From the NCBI RefSeq assembly GCF_001514115.1, contig NZ_KQ948454.1:499433-563432 (forward strand): a stretch of DNA of 64,000 bases, in the 5' to 3' direction. Within the stretch, counting starts at the first letter, position 1. Each line of letters opens with the position of its first letter. This stretch comes from Streptomyces olivochromogenes. GTDB taxonomy: Bacteria > Actinomycetota > Actinomycetes > Streptomycetales > Streptomycetaceae. Below, one piece after another: positions 16,731 to 25,294 of the stretch. The notes beneath the pieces were generated by a model. That model searched no databases. It was given only the letters and a program-made list of their open reading frames with translations, and was not told the DNA's origin. The translations under genes and the position numbers were made by a program.

Positions 16731-18839
16731 GTGCACAGAGGGCTGCACGGACGCGGAGCGTTGTTCGACACGGATCCGCCCGGTCTTGCACTACGGCTCG
16801 TCGGCCTGCGCCCGTACCAGCTGCGCTCGTCCCCGTACGAACACCCGAAGGAACTGCCCTTCGTGGTGTTCGCGGGCGGACGGGGCCTCGGCAAGAGCGC
16901 CGTACTGCGGGAGCTGCGCGACGCCTACCGCGGGCACACACCGGTCGCGCTGATCGACGGCGAGGAACGGCAGTTCGCGGGGCCGCCCGCCGAGCGGCCC
17001 GCGGAGTCCTGGTCGCCGGTGGGACAGGCGCTCACCACCATCGCCGAGCAGCTCGCGGAGCCGGTCACCGGCGCCGGAAGGATCGGCTTTCCACGCCTGA
17101 CGTCCGGGCTGCTGGCCGTCGCGGCGGGCGGCTGGAGCGACCGTGACGTGCCCCGCATCCGGCAGGAGGCGGAGCGGATCCTGCTGCTGAACGAGACCGG
17201 CTCATGGCTCTCGGGGTTCGCGGGCCGCTGGGTGAGCAAGGTCGTCTCCAAGCTCATCGCCTCGCTCAGCGGGACGGGTCCCGTGATCGCGCCGATCATC
17301 GAAGCCACCCTGGAGGCGTTCGCCGAGGGGATCGGCCCCGCTCCCCGCCGGCTGCGCAGGGCCGCCACCTGGTACCGCGACTATCCGAACGCGGGCGGCA
17401 ATCCCAAGCTCGGCCTGATCCTGCTCTCCTCGCACTTCCGGGCCGGCGGCGACTCCCGCACCCACGCCGAGCGCTATCTCGTACGGGCCCTGCTGGCCGA
17501 CCTCGACGACGCGTACGCGGGGGTCATGCAGCGCTCGCACCGGCTGGGCCGCCCGGTCGTACTGATCGACAACGTGCAGGAACGGGCGGGCCTCGGCCTG
17601 ATGGAACCGGTGCTGCGCGACCGCGCCGACGGCATCGCCGACCATGTCGTCTTCTTCGCCGCCCTGCGCGGATACACCCATGGAGCGCTGCGCAACGCGA
17701 GCCGCCGCACCCTCCCCGAGGTCGCCCGGCACACCGGCTGGGAGCCGGGCACCTCACCGTCCTCGCGGGCGCTGCTCGTCGCGCTGCCGCCGCTGACCCC
17801 GGACGACACCCTGCACCTCGTGGGCGGCGTCTCGCAGGGCCTCGCCGTCCCCCCTCAACTCCCGCACGCCACCCATCGGCTGTCCGGCGGCAGCCCGCTC
17901 GGCGTCACCCTCCTCGCGGAGTCCGCCCGCCAGAACCTCCCCCAAGGAGCCAAGTCCCTGGGCGAGTTGCTCACCTCCGACGTCGCCGTCCACGAGGACA
18001 ACGACGGCCGGCCCACCTATCAGGAGCTGCTCGACCGGCTCGTGCCCGGTGGCCGGCTCGACGAGCTGACCGTGCTCGCCGCGGCCCACGACCGCGACTC
18101 AGCCTGCGTACTCGCGGAGGTCCAGCTCTCCGACGACTTCGGCGCGTCGGGGGTCCTCGCACTGGAGGAACGGCTCACGGAGGAGGGCTGGACGAGCGCC
18201 GCCGGGCAGTTCGTGGGCGATCCGTTCCTGCGCGCGCTGCTCCTGCTGCGGCTGCACCACGACGACCCCGACCACGCACGCTGGCGGTCCGTGCACCGCA
18301 CCCTCATCGACCACTACGGCGACGGGGACCAGCCGGACAGCGCGCGCTATCGGCTGCACCACGAACTCGCGCTCGGCAAGCCCGACCTCGCGGTGGCGCA
18401 CCTGCGCGACACCTTCCCGCGCACCGACACCGGGTCCTGGCTGTCCTCGCTCGTCTTCATCGCGTCCGCGCCCTACTACCACGCACACGACCCGGACGGC
18501 CGCGACTTCGGCGGCCACGGCGGTCACGACGACCGGGCGGCCGTCGCGCTCGGCCGCACCGACGCCGCCCAGCAGCCCCCGGACAGCGTGGACGCCGTAC
18601 TGCACTTACGGGTACGACGGCTGCTGCACGCGGTCTGGCAGCTCACCGATCCGCTGGTGCTGCCGGACCCGAAGGTGTCCGACCGGCTCCGTTTCGAGCT
18701 GGAGCAGCTGTCGAACCTGCGGCCCGCGGGCAACCCGCTGCTGTGGCGGGCCTCGCGGGAGTGGCCGTCGGACGCGCTCGCCGGCCACCCCCTGCGCATC
18801 CCTGGTGACGACGACGACAACGCGAACGGGGACCTGTGA
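16731..18839 (+). CDS. P-loop NTPase with TTA codon, paired with a membrane binding protein
   Basis: A 702-residue protein with a Walker A motif GGRGLGKSAVL at residues 49-59 and a probable Walker B VVLIDNVQE near 275-283, spaced as in AAA/STAND NTPases. The C-terminal half is helical (DELTVLAAAHDRDSACVLAE, later LLLLRLHHDDPDHARW) and could be a winged-helix/repeat region. No effector domain is recognised. Codon 626 (18606-18608) is TTA, so full translation should need the bldA tRNA. The stop overlaps the next gene by one base (TGATG). An AT-richer 140-bp leader with AATAATTTTCG and TTTTTACAC precedes the GTG start. I do not know a described family for the whole protein. Confidence 0.8.
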   Translation: MHRGLHGRGALFDTDPPGLALRLVGLRPYQLRSSPYEHPKELPFVVFAGGRGLGKSAVLRELRDAYRGHTPVALIDGEERQFAGPPAERPAESWSPVGQALTTIAEQLAEPVTGAGRIGFPRLTSGLLAVAAGGWSDRDVPRIRQEAERILLLNETGSWLSGFAGRWVSKVVSKLIASLSGTGPVIAPIIEATLEAFAEGIGPAPRRLRRAATWYRDYPNAGGNPKLGLILLSSHFRAGGDSRTHAERYLVRALLADLDDAYAGVMQRSHRLGRPVVLIDNVQERAGLGLMEPVLRDRADGIADHVVFFAALRGYTHGALRNASRRTLPEVARHTGWEPGTSPSSRALLVALPPLTPDDTLHLVGGVSQGLAVPPQLPHATHRLSGGSPLGVTLLAESARQNLPQGAKSLGELLTSDVAVHEDNDGRPTYQELLDRLVPGGRLDELTVLAAAHDRDSACVLAEVQLSDDFGASGVLALEERLTEEGWTSAAGQFVGDPFLRALLLLRLHHDDPDHARWRSVHRTLIDHYGDGDQPDSARYRLHHELALGKPDLAVAHLRDTFPRTDTGSWLSSLVFIASAPYYHAHDPDGRDFGGHGGHDDRAAVALGRTDAAQQPPDSVDAVLHLRVRRLLHAVWQLTDPLVLPDPKVSDRLRFELEQLSNLRPAGNPLLWRASREWPSDALAGHPLRIPGDDDDNANGDL

Positions 18840-20383
18840 TGGCGCGCTTGTGGACCTGGCTGCGCGAGGACGTCTGGGAGATTCGATTCCGCAGGTATGT
18901 CGCGCTGACCCTCGCGGCGGTGCTCGCGGGCCTCGGCGTCTGGGGCGGTATGACGGCCACCAAGGAGAATCGCTCCTGCGCGCCCGGCGTCGTCCAGCCG
19001 AAGGGCAGCGACGAGTGCGTGGGCGTCTCGTGGACGACGTACGCCTTCGGGCGTGCGCAGTTCGCCGACACCGTACGGGCCATCCACCGCGAGAACGCCC
19101 GTCTGGCGCCCGGCAGTTACGTCACCGTCGCGCTCCTGGAACCCTTCACCGCCACCGACGCCGACAACCTGGCCGATGTGCTGCACGAGCTGCAGGGCGC
19201 CTATCTGGCCCAGTACCAGGCCAACCACGACACCACCGGCCTGAAGCCGAAGATCCGCCTGGTGCTGGCCAACCCCGGCTCCACCGGCACGTACTGGCAG
19301 CACACGGTCGACCAGCTGGCGGGCATGACGGGCGGCTCCGACCGGCTGCGCGCGGTGACCGGGGTCGGCCTGAGCACCGACAACAACAAGAAGGCCGTCA
19401 AGGAGCTGACCAGCCGGGGCATCCCGGTGATAGGGAGTTCGATCACCGCCGACGACCTGGCCAACGGGCAGAACGGCAAGGACCCGTTCCCCGGGCTCGC
19501 GCCGGTCTCCCCCACCAACACCGACGAGGCCCGCGCCCTCGCCTCCTTCGCCAAGGTCTCCGCCGCCAACGCCTTCCTCGTCTACGACCGCACCGGCGAC
19601 CCGTACACGCGCACGCTCCAGGCCTCCTTCGAGAAGATGCTCACGGGCTCGCGCTACGAGGCCCAGCCGTTCACGCCGCCCGCCGACCGCAGCAAGGAGG
19701 GCAGCACCTCCAACGTCTTCATGCAGATCACCAACATCCTCTGCAACACGCCGACCACCACGAACACCATCCTCTTCGCGGGGCGGCACACGCAGCTGCG
19801 GCAGTTCATCAACATGCTGGGCCAGCGCGGCTGCCACGACCGCCGGTTCACCGTGCTCACCGGCGACGAGGGCTCCTACCTCGCCGGGGACAAGGACCTC
19901 GACCCGGCCGCCCTCAAGGACCCGCTGCTGACCGTCCGCTACACGTCCCTGGCCCACCCGGACGCCTGGCTGAAGGACACCGCGAAGACGGGCGGCAGCG
20001 CGGCCGACGCGAAGGTGCTGCAGTCGCTTCTGGGGAGTGCCGGGAAGGAGCCGGTCGGGCCCCTCGGGCCGATCGCCCTGGACGACGGCCAGCTGATCAT
20101 CGCGTACGACGCCATGCGGCTCGCCGTGCGCGGCATCCGCGGGGCGTCGCCGACGGGGAGGATCCCGGCCCTCGCGGACGTCGGGCTCCAGTGGCCGCAG
20201 GTCAAGGGCAAGGAGCTGCGGGTGAACGGGGCGAGCGGGTGGATCTGTCTGGACGCCCACGGCAATCCGTACGACAAGGCGGTGCCGATCGTGCAGCTGA
20301 CGCCCGAGTCGCGGGCTCGCTTTGTGAAGATCGCGTGGCCTGAGGGGAAGCCCCCCGCTACGGCGTGTCTGCCGCCGGCTTGA
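18839..20383 (+). CDS. Membrane-anchored type 1 periplasmic-binding-like protein
   Basis: A 514-residue protein. One membrane helix lies near the N-terminus (YVALTLAAVLAGLGVWGGM, about 20-38), after a basic cytoplasmic start (RLWTWLREDVWEIRFRRY). The extracytoplasmic part looks like a branched-chain-amino-acid-type periplasmic-binding fold: YVTVALLEPF, PKIRLVLANPGS, IPVIGSSITADD, FLVYDRTGDPYT, and TILFAGRHTQLR. No lipobox is present, so it is tethered by the helix. No ABC permease or ATPase gene is nearby. Translational coupling to the NTPase suggests that they form one unit in which an outside ligand might control the NTPase; this is inference. An alternative GTG lies one codon upstream. Confidence 0.8.
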   Translation: MARLWTWLREDVWEIRFRRYVALTLAAVLAGLGVWGGMTATKENRSCAPGVVQPKGSDECVGVSWTTYAFGRAQFADTVRAIHRENARLAPGSYVTVALLEPFTATDADNLADVLHELQGAYLAQYQANHDTTGLKPKIRLVLANPGSTGTYWQHTVDQLAGMTGGSDRLRAVTGVGLSTDNNKKAVKELTSRGIPVIGSSITADDLANGQNGKDPFPGLAPVSPTNTDEARALASFAKVSAANAFLVYDRTGDPYTRTLQASFEKMLTGSRYEAQPFTPPADRSKEGSTSNVFMQITNILCNTPTTTNTILFAGRHTQLRQFINMLGQRGCHDRRFTVLTGDEGSYLAGDKDLDPAALKDPLLTVRYTSLAHPDAWLKDTAKTGGSAADAKVLQSLLGSAGKEPVGPLGPIALDDGQLIIAYDAMRLAVRGIRGASPTGRIPALADVGLQWPQVKGKELRVNGASGWICLDAHGNPYDKAVPIVQLTPESRARFVKIAWPEGKPPATACLPPA

Positions 20384-20431
20384 CGGGGGCGCCGTTGGGG
20401 GATCGGTGGTTCGTATGTGCGGGCCGTATGT

Positions 20432-20468
20432 GGCTGGTCGCGCAGTTCCCCGCGCCCCTACGGGGCGC
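20432..20468. repeat. Dispersed repeat type B, inverted copy, with terminator hairpin
   Basis: TGGCTGGTCGCGCAGTTCCC is the inverted type B core. It runs into the perfect stem GCGCCCC-TAC-GGGGCGC (20452-20468). It lies between the convergent binding-protein and SRPBCC genes and overlaps the last codons of the latter, so it may serve as a bidirectional terminator. Confidence 0.75.
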
Positions 20469-20856
20469 TGATCAGTTGCTCAAAGCGTCGGCGCCAGCCC
20501 GGGTCCTCGCCCTCGGTGCTCTCGTGGGTGAAGCGGACCGTCGTGCCTGACGGGCGGGTCGGTTCCAGGTGGAAGCGGATGCGGCCCCGGCCCTCGACCG
20601 TGTACTCGGCGATCCGCTCGACGTCCCACGCCGTGATCCGGCCGCTGCCGATCCCGCGCAGCGTGACCTCGCCGCCGAGTCGCGGCTCGAAGACCTCGGC
20701 CTCGGCCAGCCACGCCCGCAGGCCCTCGGGGGTGGCCACCGCCTTCCAGACGTTCTCCACAGGCTGGGGAAAACGCAGCAGGTAGTGCAGGACGCGGGTA
20801 CCGTCCTCCCGCGTCTCGGGGACGCCCTCTTCGAAGCCTCGGGTCACTCCGGTCAT
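20458..20856 (-). CDS. SRPBCC (START-like) domain protein
   Basis: A 132-residue protein of the SRPBCC/AHSA1 type. The pattern LLRFPQPVENVWKAVATPEGLRAWL near the N-terminus and the later strands TLRGIGSGRITAWDVERI and GTTVRFTHES form the helix-grip ligand-binding fold. Ligand unknown. The stop codon lies inside the terminator-like dispersed repeat, so the last few residues derive from that element. The gene is separated from ccsB by 36 bp on the same strand. Confidence 0.88.
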   Translation of the reverse strand: MTGVTRGFEEGVPETREDGTRVLHYLLRFPQPVENVWKAVATPEGLRAWLAEAEVFEPRLGGEVTLRGIGSGRITAWDVERIAEYTVEGRGRIRFHLEPTRPSGTTVRFTHESTEGEDPGWRRRFEQLISAP

Positions 20857-20892
20857 GACACCAGCGTGGCCCGAGGCGGGCCGTTCCGCTGG

Positions 20893-22005
20893 CTAGACGC
20901 CCGCGTAGGAGTGCTTGCCGGAGACGAAGATGTTGACTCCGTAGTAGTTGAAGAGGAAGCAGGCGAAGGCGATCAGGGCGATGTACGCGGCCTTGCGGCC
21001 CTTCCAGCCGGCCGTGGCGCGGGCGTGGAGGTAGCAGGCGTAGGCGACCCAGGTGATGAACGCCCACGTCTCCTTCGGGTCCCAGCCCCAGTAGCGGCCC
21101 CACGCGTCGCCCGCCCAGATGGCGCCCGCGATGATCGTGAAGGTCCACAGCGGGAAGACGGCGGCGTTGACGCGGTAGGAGAACTTGTCGAGGGAGGCCG
21201 AGGAGGGCAGCCGCTCCATGACGGAGGTGGCGAAACGGCCCGGCTGACCGCCGGTGGCGAGCTTGTTCTCGTACGAGTCCTTGAAGAGGTACATCAGGGT
21301 GCCGACCGCGCCCACGTAGAAGACGGCGCCGCAGAGGATCGCGGTCGAGACGTGGATGTACAGCCAGTACGAGTGAAGGGCGGGCACCAGCTGGTCGCTC
21401 GCGGTGTAGAGCACGGTGACCGCGAGGCCGAGGTCGAGGAGGACCGTGGTGACCAGGGGCAGGCCCAGCCAGCGGATGTTCTTCTTCAGCGCGAGCATCA
21501 CCAGGTACACGGTGACGGCGACCGTGGAGAAGGTGACGCTGAACTCGTACATGTTGCCCCACGGCGCCCGCTGCACCGACAGTGCGCGGGCGACGACACC
21601 GGCCGCCTCGACGGCCCAGGCCAGCACGGTGAGGGACACCGCGATCCGGCCGTAGAGGTCGCCCTGCTCGTCACCGCCGTGTGCGCCGGGCCCGTCGGGC
21701 ACGTCACGGGCGCCCGCCGCCGACCGGGTGACGACCTTCGGCCGCTCCAGGACGGCCGTACCGCCCGCCGACTGCACGGTGACCGCGGGGGCCTGCGCCT
21801 TCTCGGTGGTGGTGAGCGCGGCGGCCGTACGGGCGACCTTGCTGCGGCTGCCGAAGATCCACTCGGCGATGTACGCGAAGAAGGCCAGGGTGTAGACGGC
21901 CATCGAGGAGTAGATCAGCGTGTTGCTGATGTTGGCGAGGTGTTCGTTGGTGGCCGTGGCCAGATCGGTCACGGCGCCCAGGTCGGTTGCGGTGGCGAGA
22001 GTCAC
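20893..22005 (-). CDS. ccsB: Cytochrome c biogenesis protein CcsB (ResC)
   Basis: A 370-residue polytopic protein of the CcsA/CcsB family. The haem-handling tryptophan-rich motif appears as WGRYWGWDPKETWAFITW near residues 308-325. Conserved histidines occur in the surrounding helices (VHDYW-like region YSYRVNAAVFPLW). With ResB it carries haem across the membrane and joins it to apocytochrome c (System II). The GTG start overlaps the ResB stop (GTGA), so the two are coupled. An extended loop (about 80-120) between the first helices is hydrophilic. Confidence 0.94.
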   Translation of the reverse strand: MTLATATDLGAVTDLATATNEHLANISNTLIYSSMAVYTLAFFAYIAEWIFGSRSKVARTAAALTTTEKAQAPAVTVQSAGGTAVLERPKVVTRSAAGARDVPDGPGAHGGDEQGDLYGRIAVSLTVLAWAVEAAGVVARALSVQRAPWGNMYEFSVTFSTVAVTVYLVMLALKKNIRWLGLPLVTTVLLDLGLAVTVLYTASDQLVPALHSYWLYIHVSTAILCGAVFYVGAVGTLMYLFKDSYENKLATGGQPGRFATSVMERLPSSASLDKFSYRVNAAVFPLWTFTIIAGAIWAGDAWGRYWGWDPKETWAFITWVAYACYLHARATAGWKGRKAAYIALIAFACFLFNYYGVNIFVSGKHSYAGV

Positions 22006-23819
22006 TTCTCAGCCCCTTCGGCGGCAGGTACGGAGGGTTCGGCGTCAGGGTCGGTTTCGACTGCGGCTTCGTCTGTGTCGGGCTTGGTGGGCGCCTGTTC
22101 GTGGACGAGTGCGGCCAGGTCCCCCAGTTCTTCGGGGAGCTTCGCGGACTCGCTGCGGCCGAGGCCCGCCATCTCGACGACGGTGACGCCGTCTGTCCCG
22201 GTGGTCGCCCGCACCCACACGCGGCGGCGCTGGATGAAGAGCGAACCGGCGAGACCGAAGATCGCGGTGAAGGCACCGACCAGCGCCCAGTCACTGCCGG
22301 GCTGCTGGGTGACCTGGAAGTTCGCCCATTCCTTGATGCCCTTGTCGAAGGTGATGGAGCCGGCGCCGTTCGGCAGTTTCATCGTCTCGCCGGGCAGCAG
22401 GCGCGCCGTGACGATGTTGCCCTTGGCGTCCTTGAACTGCTTCATCTTCGAGGTGTCGAGCTGGTACACGTTCTGCGGGATGCCCGCGTCCACGCCGAGA
22501 CTGCCGTGGTACCCGGTCAGCGCGAGCACGGGGAAGTCGAGCGCGGGGAACTGGGAGAACATGTCGCCCTTGCCCGCGCCCGCGAAGGTCGGCACGAAGA
22601 TGCCGATGAAACCGAGCTGTTCGGTCGCCCCCTGCGCGTTCTTGTAGCCGTCCATCACCTTGATCGCGCCCTTGGAGGTGACGTTCGAGTCGAGCGGCAG
22701 CATCGGCACGGCGTCGTGGTAGACGACGTTGCCCTTGCCGTCCCGGACGGTGACGACGGGCGCGTAGCCGTGCGCGGTGAGATAGACCTTCGAGTCGCCG
22801 ATCTCCAGCGGCTCGTTGACCTTGACGGTGGTCTTCTTCTCCTTGCCGTACGCGCCGATGCTGTAGGTGATGTCCGCCTGGTACGTGCGAGGGGTGCCCT
22901 TGTTGGGGCCGGTCCGCTCGTAGGTGCCGGTGAACTTCTTGAGGTTGAAGCTGAACGGCGTGAGGTCGTCGGTGCTGAAGAGGTTGCCGGACTTGAAGTC
23001 GTCGTACTGCGAGATCGTGTTGGAGAACCCGTCGCCCTCGACGATCAGCTTGTTGCCCTCGGACTTGAAGAGCTGGCCCCAGGCGAAGGCGACCAGCATC
23101 ACGATCAGCGCGATGTGGAAGAGCAGGTTGCCGGTCTCGCGGAGGTAGCCCTTCTCGGCGGCGACGGCGTCCTTCTCGATGTGCGCCCTGAACCGCCGCT
23201 GCTTGAGGATCTTGAGGGCGGCCTCACGGACCTGCTCGGGCTCGGCCCCGGTGCGCCAGGTCGCGTACGCGGGCAGCCGGTTCAGCCGCTTGGGGGCGCC
23301 CGGCGGACGGCCGCGCAGCTGCCCGACGAACTGCCAGGTGCGCGGGATGATGCAGCCGATGAGCGAGACGAACAGCAGGATGTAGATCGCGGAGAACCAC
23401 ACCGAGCTGTAGACGTGGAACAGGCCGAGCTTGTCGTAGACCGGCCCGAGGATGCTGTGCGCGTCCTTGAAGTCCGCCACCTTCTGGGCGTCGGTCCCGG
23501 ACTGCGGGATCAGCGAGCCGGGGATCGCCCCGAGCGACAGCAGGAAGAGCAGGATCAGGGCGACCCGCATCGACGTCAGCTGCCGCCAGAACCAGCGGGC
23601 CCAGCCGACGACCTCACGGCCGGTCCAGGTCAGCCAGCCCAGGGCGCCGGGGGCGCGGGACCCGCCGAAGGAGCCGGGCACGGCCGTGTCGACCGGCGCG
23701 GTGGACAGCTGGGATCCGGCTTCGCCGAGTTCGCCGTCGGCGCTCACCCCGATGTGCCGCTTGGCGGCCGCCGGGTCCTTCGTCCTGCCCGTGCCGGTGT
23801 CGGTGTCGGTCGTGCTCAT
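22002..23819 (-). CDS. resB: Cytochrome c biogenesis protein ResB
   Basis: A 605-residue System II protein. Three N-terminal membrane helices (about 80-100, 133-153 and 215-235) are followed by a large extracytoplasmic domain of about 290 residues and a final helix near 530 (WALVGAFTAIFGLAGSLFI). This is the usual ResB plan. An Asp/Thr-rich N-terminus and an acidic tail frame the protein. It acts with CcsB in haem delivery. It lies 3 bp after the CcdA stop and overlaps ccsB, in the TlpA-CcdA-ResB-CcsB operon. Confidence 0.94.
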   Translation of the reverse strand: MSTTDTDTGTGRTKDPAAAKRHIGVSADGELGEAGSQLSTAPVDTAVPGSFGGSRAPGALGWLTWTGREVVGWARWFWRQLTSMRVALILLFLLSLGAIPGSLIPQSGTDAQKVADFKDAHSILGPVYDKLGLFHVYSSVWFSAIYILLFVSLIGCIIPRTWQFVGQLRGRPPGAPKRLNRLPAYATWRTGAEPEQVREAALKILKQRRFRAHIEKDAVAAEKGYLRETGNLLFHIALIVMLVAFAWGQLFKSEGNKLIVEGDGFSNTISQYDDFKSGNLFSTDDLTPFSFNLKKFTGTYERTGPNKGTPRTYQADITYSIGAYGKEKKTTVKVNEPLEIGDSKVYLTAHGYAPVVTVRDGKGNVVYHDAVPMLPLDSNVTSKGAIKVMDGYKNAQGATEQLGFIGIFVPTFAGAGKGDMFSQFPALDFPVLALTGYHGSLGVDAGIPQNVYQLDTSKMKQFKDAKGNIVTARLLPGETMKLPNGAGSITFDKGIKEWANFQVTQQPGSDWALVGAFTAIFGLAGSLFIQRRRVWVRATTGTDGVTVVEMAGLGRSESAKLPEELGDLAALVHEQAPTKPDTDEAAVETDPDAEPSVPAAEGAEK

Positions 23820-23822
23820 CGA

Positions 23823-24608
23823 TCAGATCCCTACCGTGAAGCCGTTGGACCAGGTCTGCATCTGCTGCACGATGCTGTCCCAGGCGCCGGTGAGCAGGAG
23901 CAGGCCGGTCACGATCATCATGCCGCCGCCGATCCGCATCACCCATGCGTAGTGCCGCTTGACCCAGGCGAAGGCACCGAGCGCCTTGCGGAAGGCGACG
24001 GCGGCGAGGACGAAGGGCACCCCCAGACCGACGCAGTACGCGACGGTCAGTATGGCGCCGCGGCCCGCACTCGCCTGGTTCATGGAAAGAAAATTGATGG
24101 AGGAGAGCGTCGGTCCCAGGCAGGGCGTCCAGCCGATGCCGAAGAGCGCACCGAGTATCGGAGCGCCCAGCAGGCCGGTCACCGGCCGCTTGTGGAAGCG
24201 GAACTCGCGCTGCGTGAGCCAGGGCATCATCCCCATGAAGAACACGCCCATCGCGATCATCAGCACGCCGAGGATCTTGCTGAGCGTGCTCTGGTACTCC
24301 TGGAGGGTCGATCCGAAGTAGCCGAACAGTGCCCCGCCGGAGACGAACACGGCGGTGAACCCCACCACGAACAGGCTGGCGCCCGCGACCATCCGCCCCC
24401 GCCTGGCCTCCGCCAGATCCGTGCCGGTGACACCGGTCACGTACGACAGATAGCCGGGGACGAGCGGCAGCACGCACGGCGAGAAGAAGGAGACGAGCCC
24501 GCCGAGGACAGCGATCGGCAGGGCGAGCACCAGGGCACCGCTGACGACGGTGTCGGACGACGACGCGGCGAGGTTCGTGGACGCGGCGAGAAGGGACACG
24601 TCGGTCAC
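23823..24608 (-). CDS. ccdA: CcdA-type thiol-disulfide transporter
   Basis: A 261-residue, six-helix membrane protein. The two redox cysteines are in FFSPCVLPLVPGYLSY (helix 1) and GWTPCLGPTLSSI (helix 4). It passes electrons from cytoplasmic thioredoxin to an extracytoplasmic thioredoxin-like partner, here most likely the TlpA-like lipoprotein encoded just upstream, which then keeps apocytochrome cysteines reduced. The GTG start overlaps the upstream stop by GTGA. Confidence 0.94.
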   Translation of the reverse strand: MTDVSLLAASTNLAASSSDTVVSGALVLALPIAVLGGLVSFFSPCVLPLVPGYLSYVTGVTGTDLAEARRGRMVAGASLFVVGFTAVFVSGGALFGYFGSTLQEYQSTLSKILGVLMIAMGVFFMGMMPWLTQREFRFHKRPVTGLLGAPILGALFGIGWTPCLGPTLSSINFLSMNQASAGRGAILTVAYCVGLGVPFVLAAVAFRKALGAFAWVKRHYAWVMRIGGGMMIVTGLLLLTGAWDSIVQQMQTWSNGFTVGI

Positions 24609-25228
24609 TTCTCCGCGACAACGGGGTCGAGCATCTCGCGGAGCTTGTCCTCGCTGAGGGCCTGCAGCGTACGGGCCGCGATCTTCCCGTCCCGGTCGAT
24701 GACGATCGTGGAGGGGATCGTCTGCAGGTTCAGCGTGCCCTTCTTGAAGCGGAGCAGCAGCTTGCCCGTGGGGTCGTAGAGGCTGGGGAAGGTGACGTCG
24801 TGCTGCTTCTCGAACGCCTGGGCAAGACTGACGTTGGCGTCACGGGTGTTGATGCCGACGAACTGCACGCCCTTCGCCGCGGTGTCCTTGGCGACCTTGA
24901 CGAAGTTCGGCGCCTCGGCGCGGCACGGCGGGCACCAGGAGCCCCACACGTTCAGGACGACGACCTTGCCCTTGTAGTCCTTGACGTCGAGCTGCTTGCC
25001 GTCCACGGTCGGGCCGGAGAGGTCGGGGGCCTCGACCCGGGAACCCTTGGCGACGGTCGAGATGCCGTCCTTGCCCGCCACGAAGTTGCTGTCGCCCGAG
25101 CCCCCGGACGTCCCTCCCGAACCGCACGCGGACAGGACAAGCGCGGCGACGGCGGCCCCGGTGGTGAGCAGGGCGGCGCGGCTACGGGTGCGGTTCGAGC
25201 GCTGTTCGGCGCGGCAGGCGGCACTCAT
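24605..25228 (-). CDS. TlpA/ResA-like thioredoxin lipoprotein
   Basis: A 207-residue product with a lipoprotein signal (ALLTTGAAVAALVLSACGSGG, lipobox LSAC) and a thioredoxin fold whose active site is W-C-P-P-C (WGSWCPPCRAEAPNFV). The cis-proline region is near LQTIPSTIVIDRDGKI. Operon position ahead of ccdA, resB and ccsB marks it as the ResA-like reductase for apocytochrome c. It is the first gene of the operon; the promoter should lie in the short gap next to the deacetylase gene. Confidence 0.94.
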   Translation of the reverse strand: MSAACRAEQRSNRTRSRAALLTTGAAVAALVLSACGSGGTSGGSGDSNFVAGKDGISTVAKGSRVEAPDLSGPTVDGKQLDVKDYKGKVVVLNVWGSWCPPCRAEAPNFVKVAKDTAAKGVQFVGINTRDANVSLAQAFEKQHDVTFPSLYDPTGKLLLRFKKGTLNLQTIPSTIVIDRDGKIAARTLQALSEDKLREMLDPVVAEK

Positions 25229-25294
25229 GTGAAAAGTTTCGCATGCCCGTTTCGAGGATCTTCCGCACCCCCCTTGCGGGCGGAAAACACCATT

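Noticed and set aside
18524..20260. A minus-strand open frame opposite the periplasmic-binding-like gene
   Set aside because: The plus-strand gene has a membrane helix, binding-fold strands and a coupled start; the antisense frame is low-complexity.
21987..24779. A plus-strand open frame of about 930 codons opposite the cytochrome c operon
   Set aside because: The opposite strand encodes ResB, CcdA and TlpA with intact motifs; this frame has no recognisable domain.
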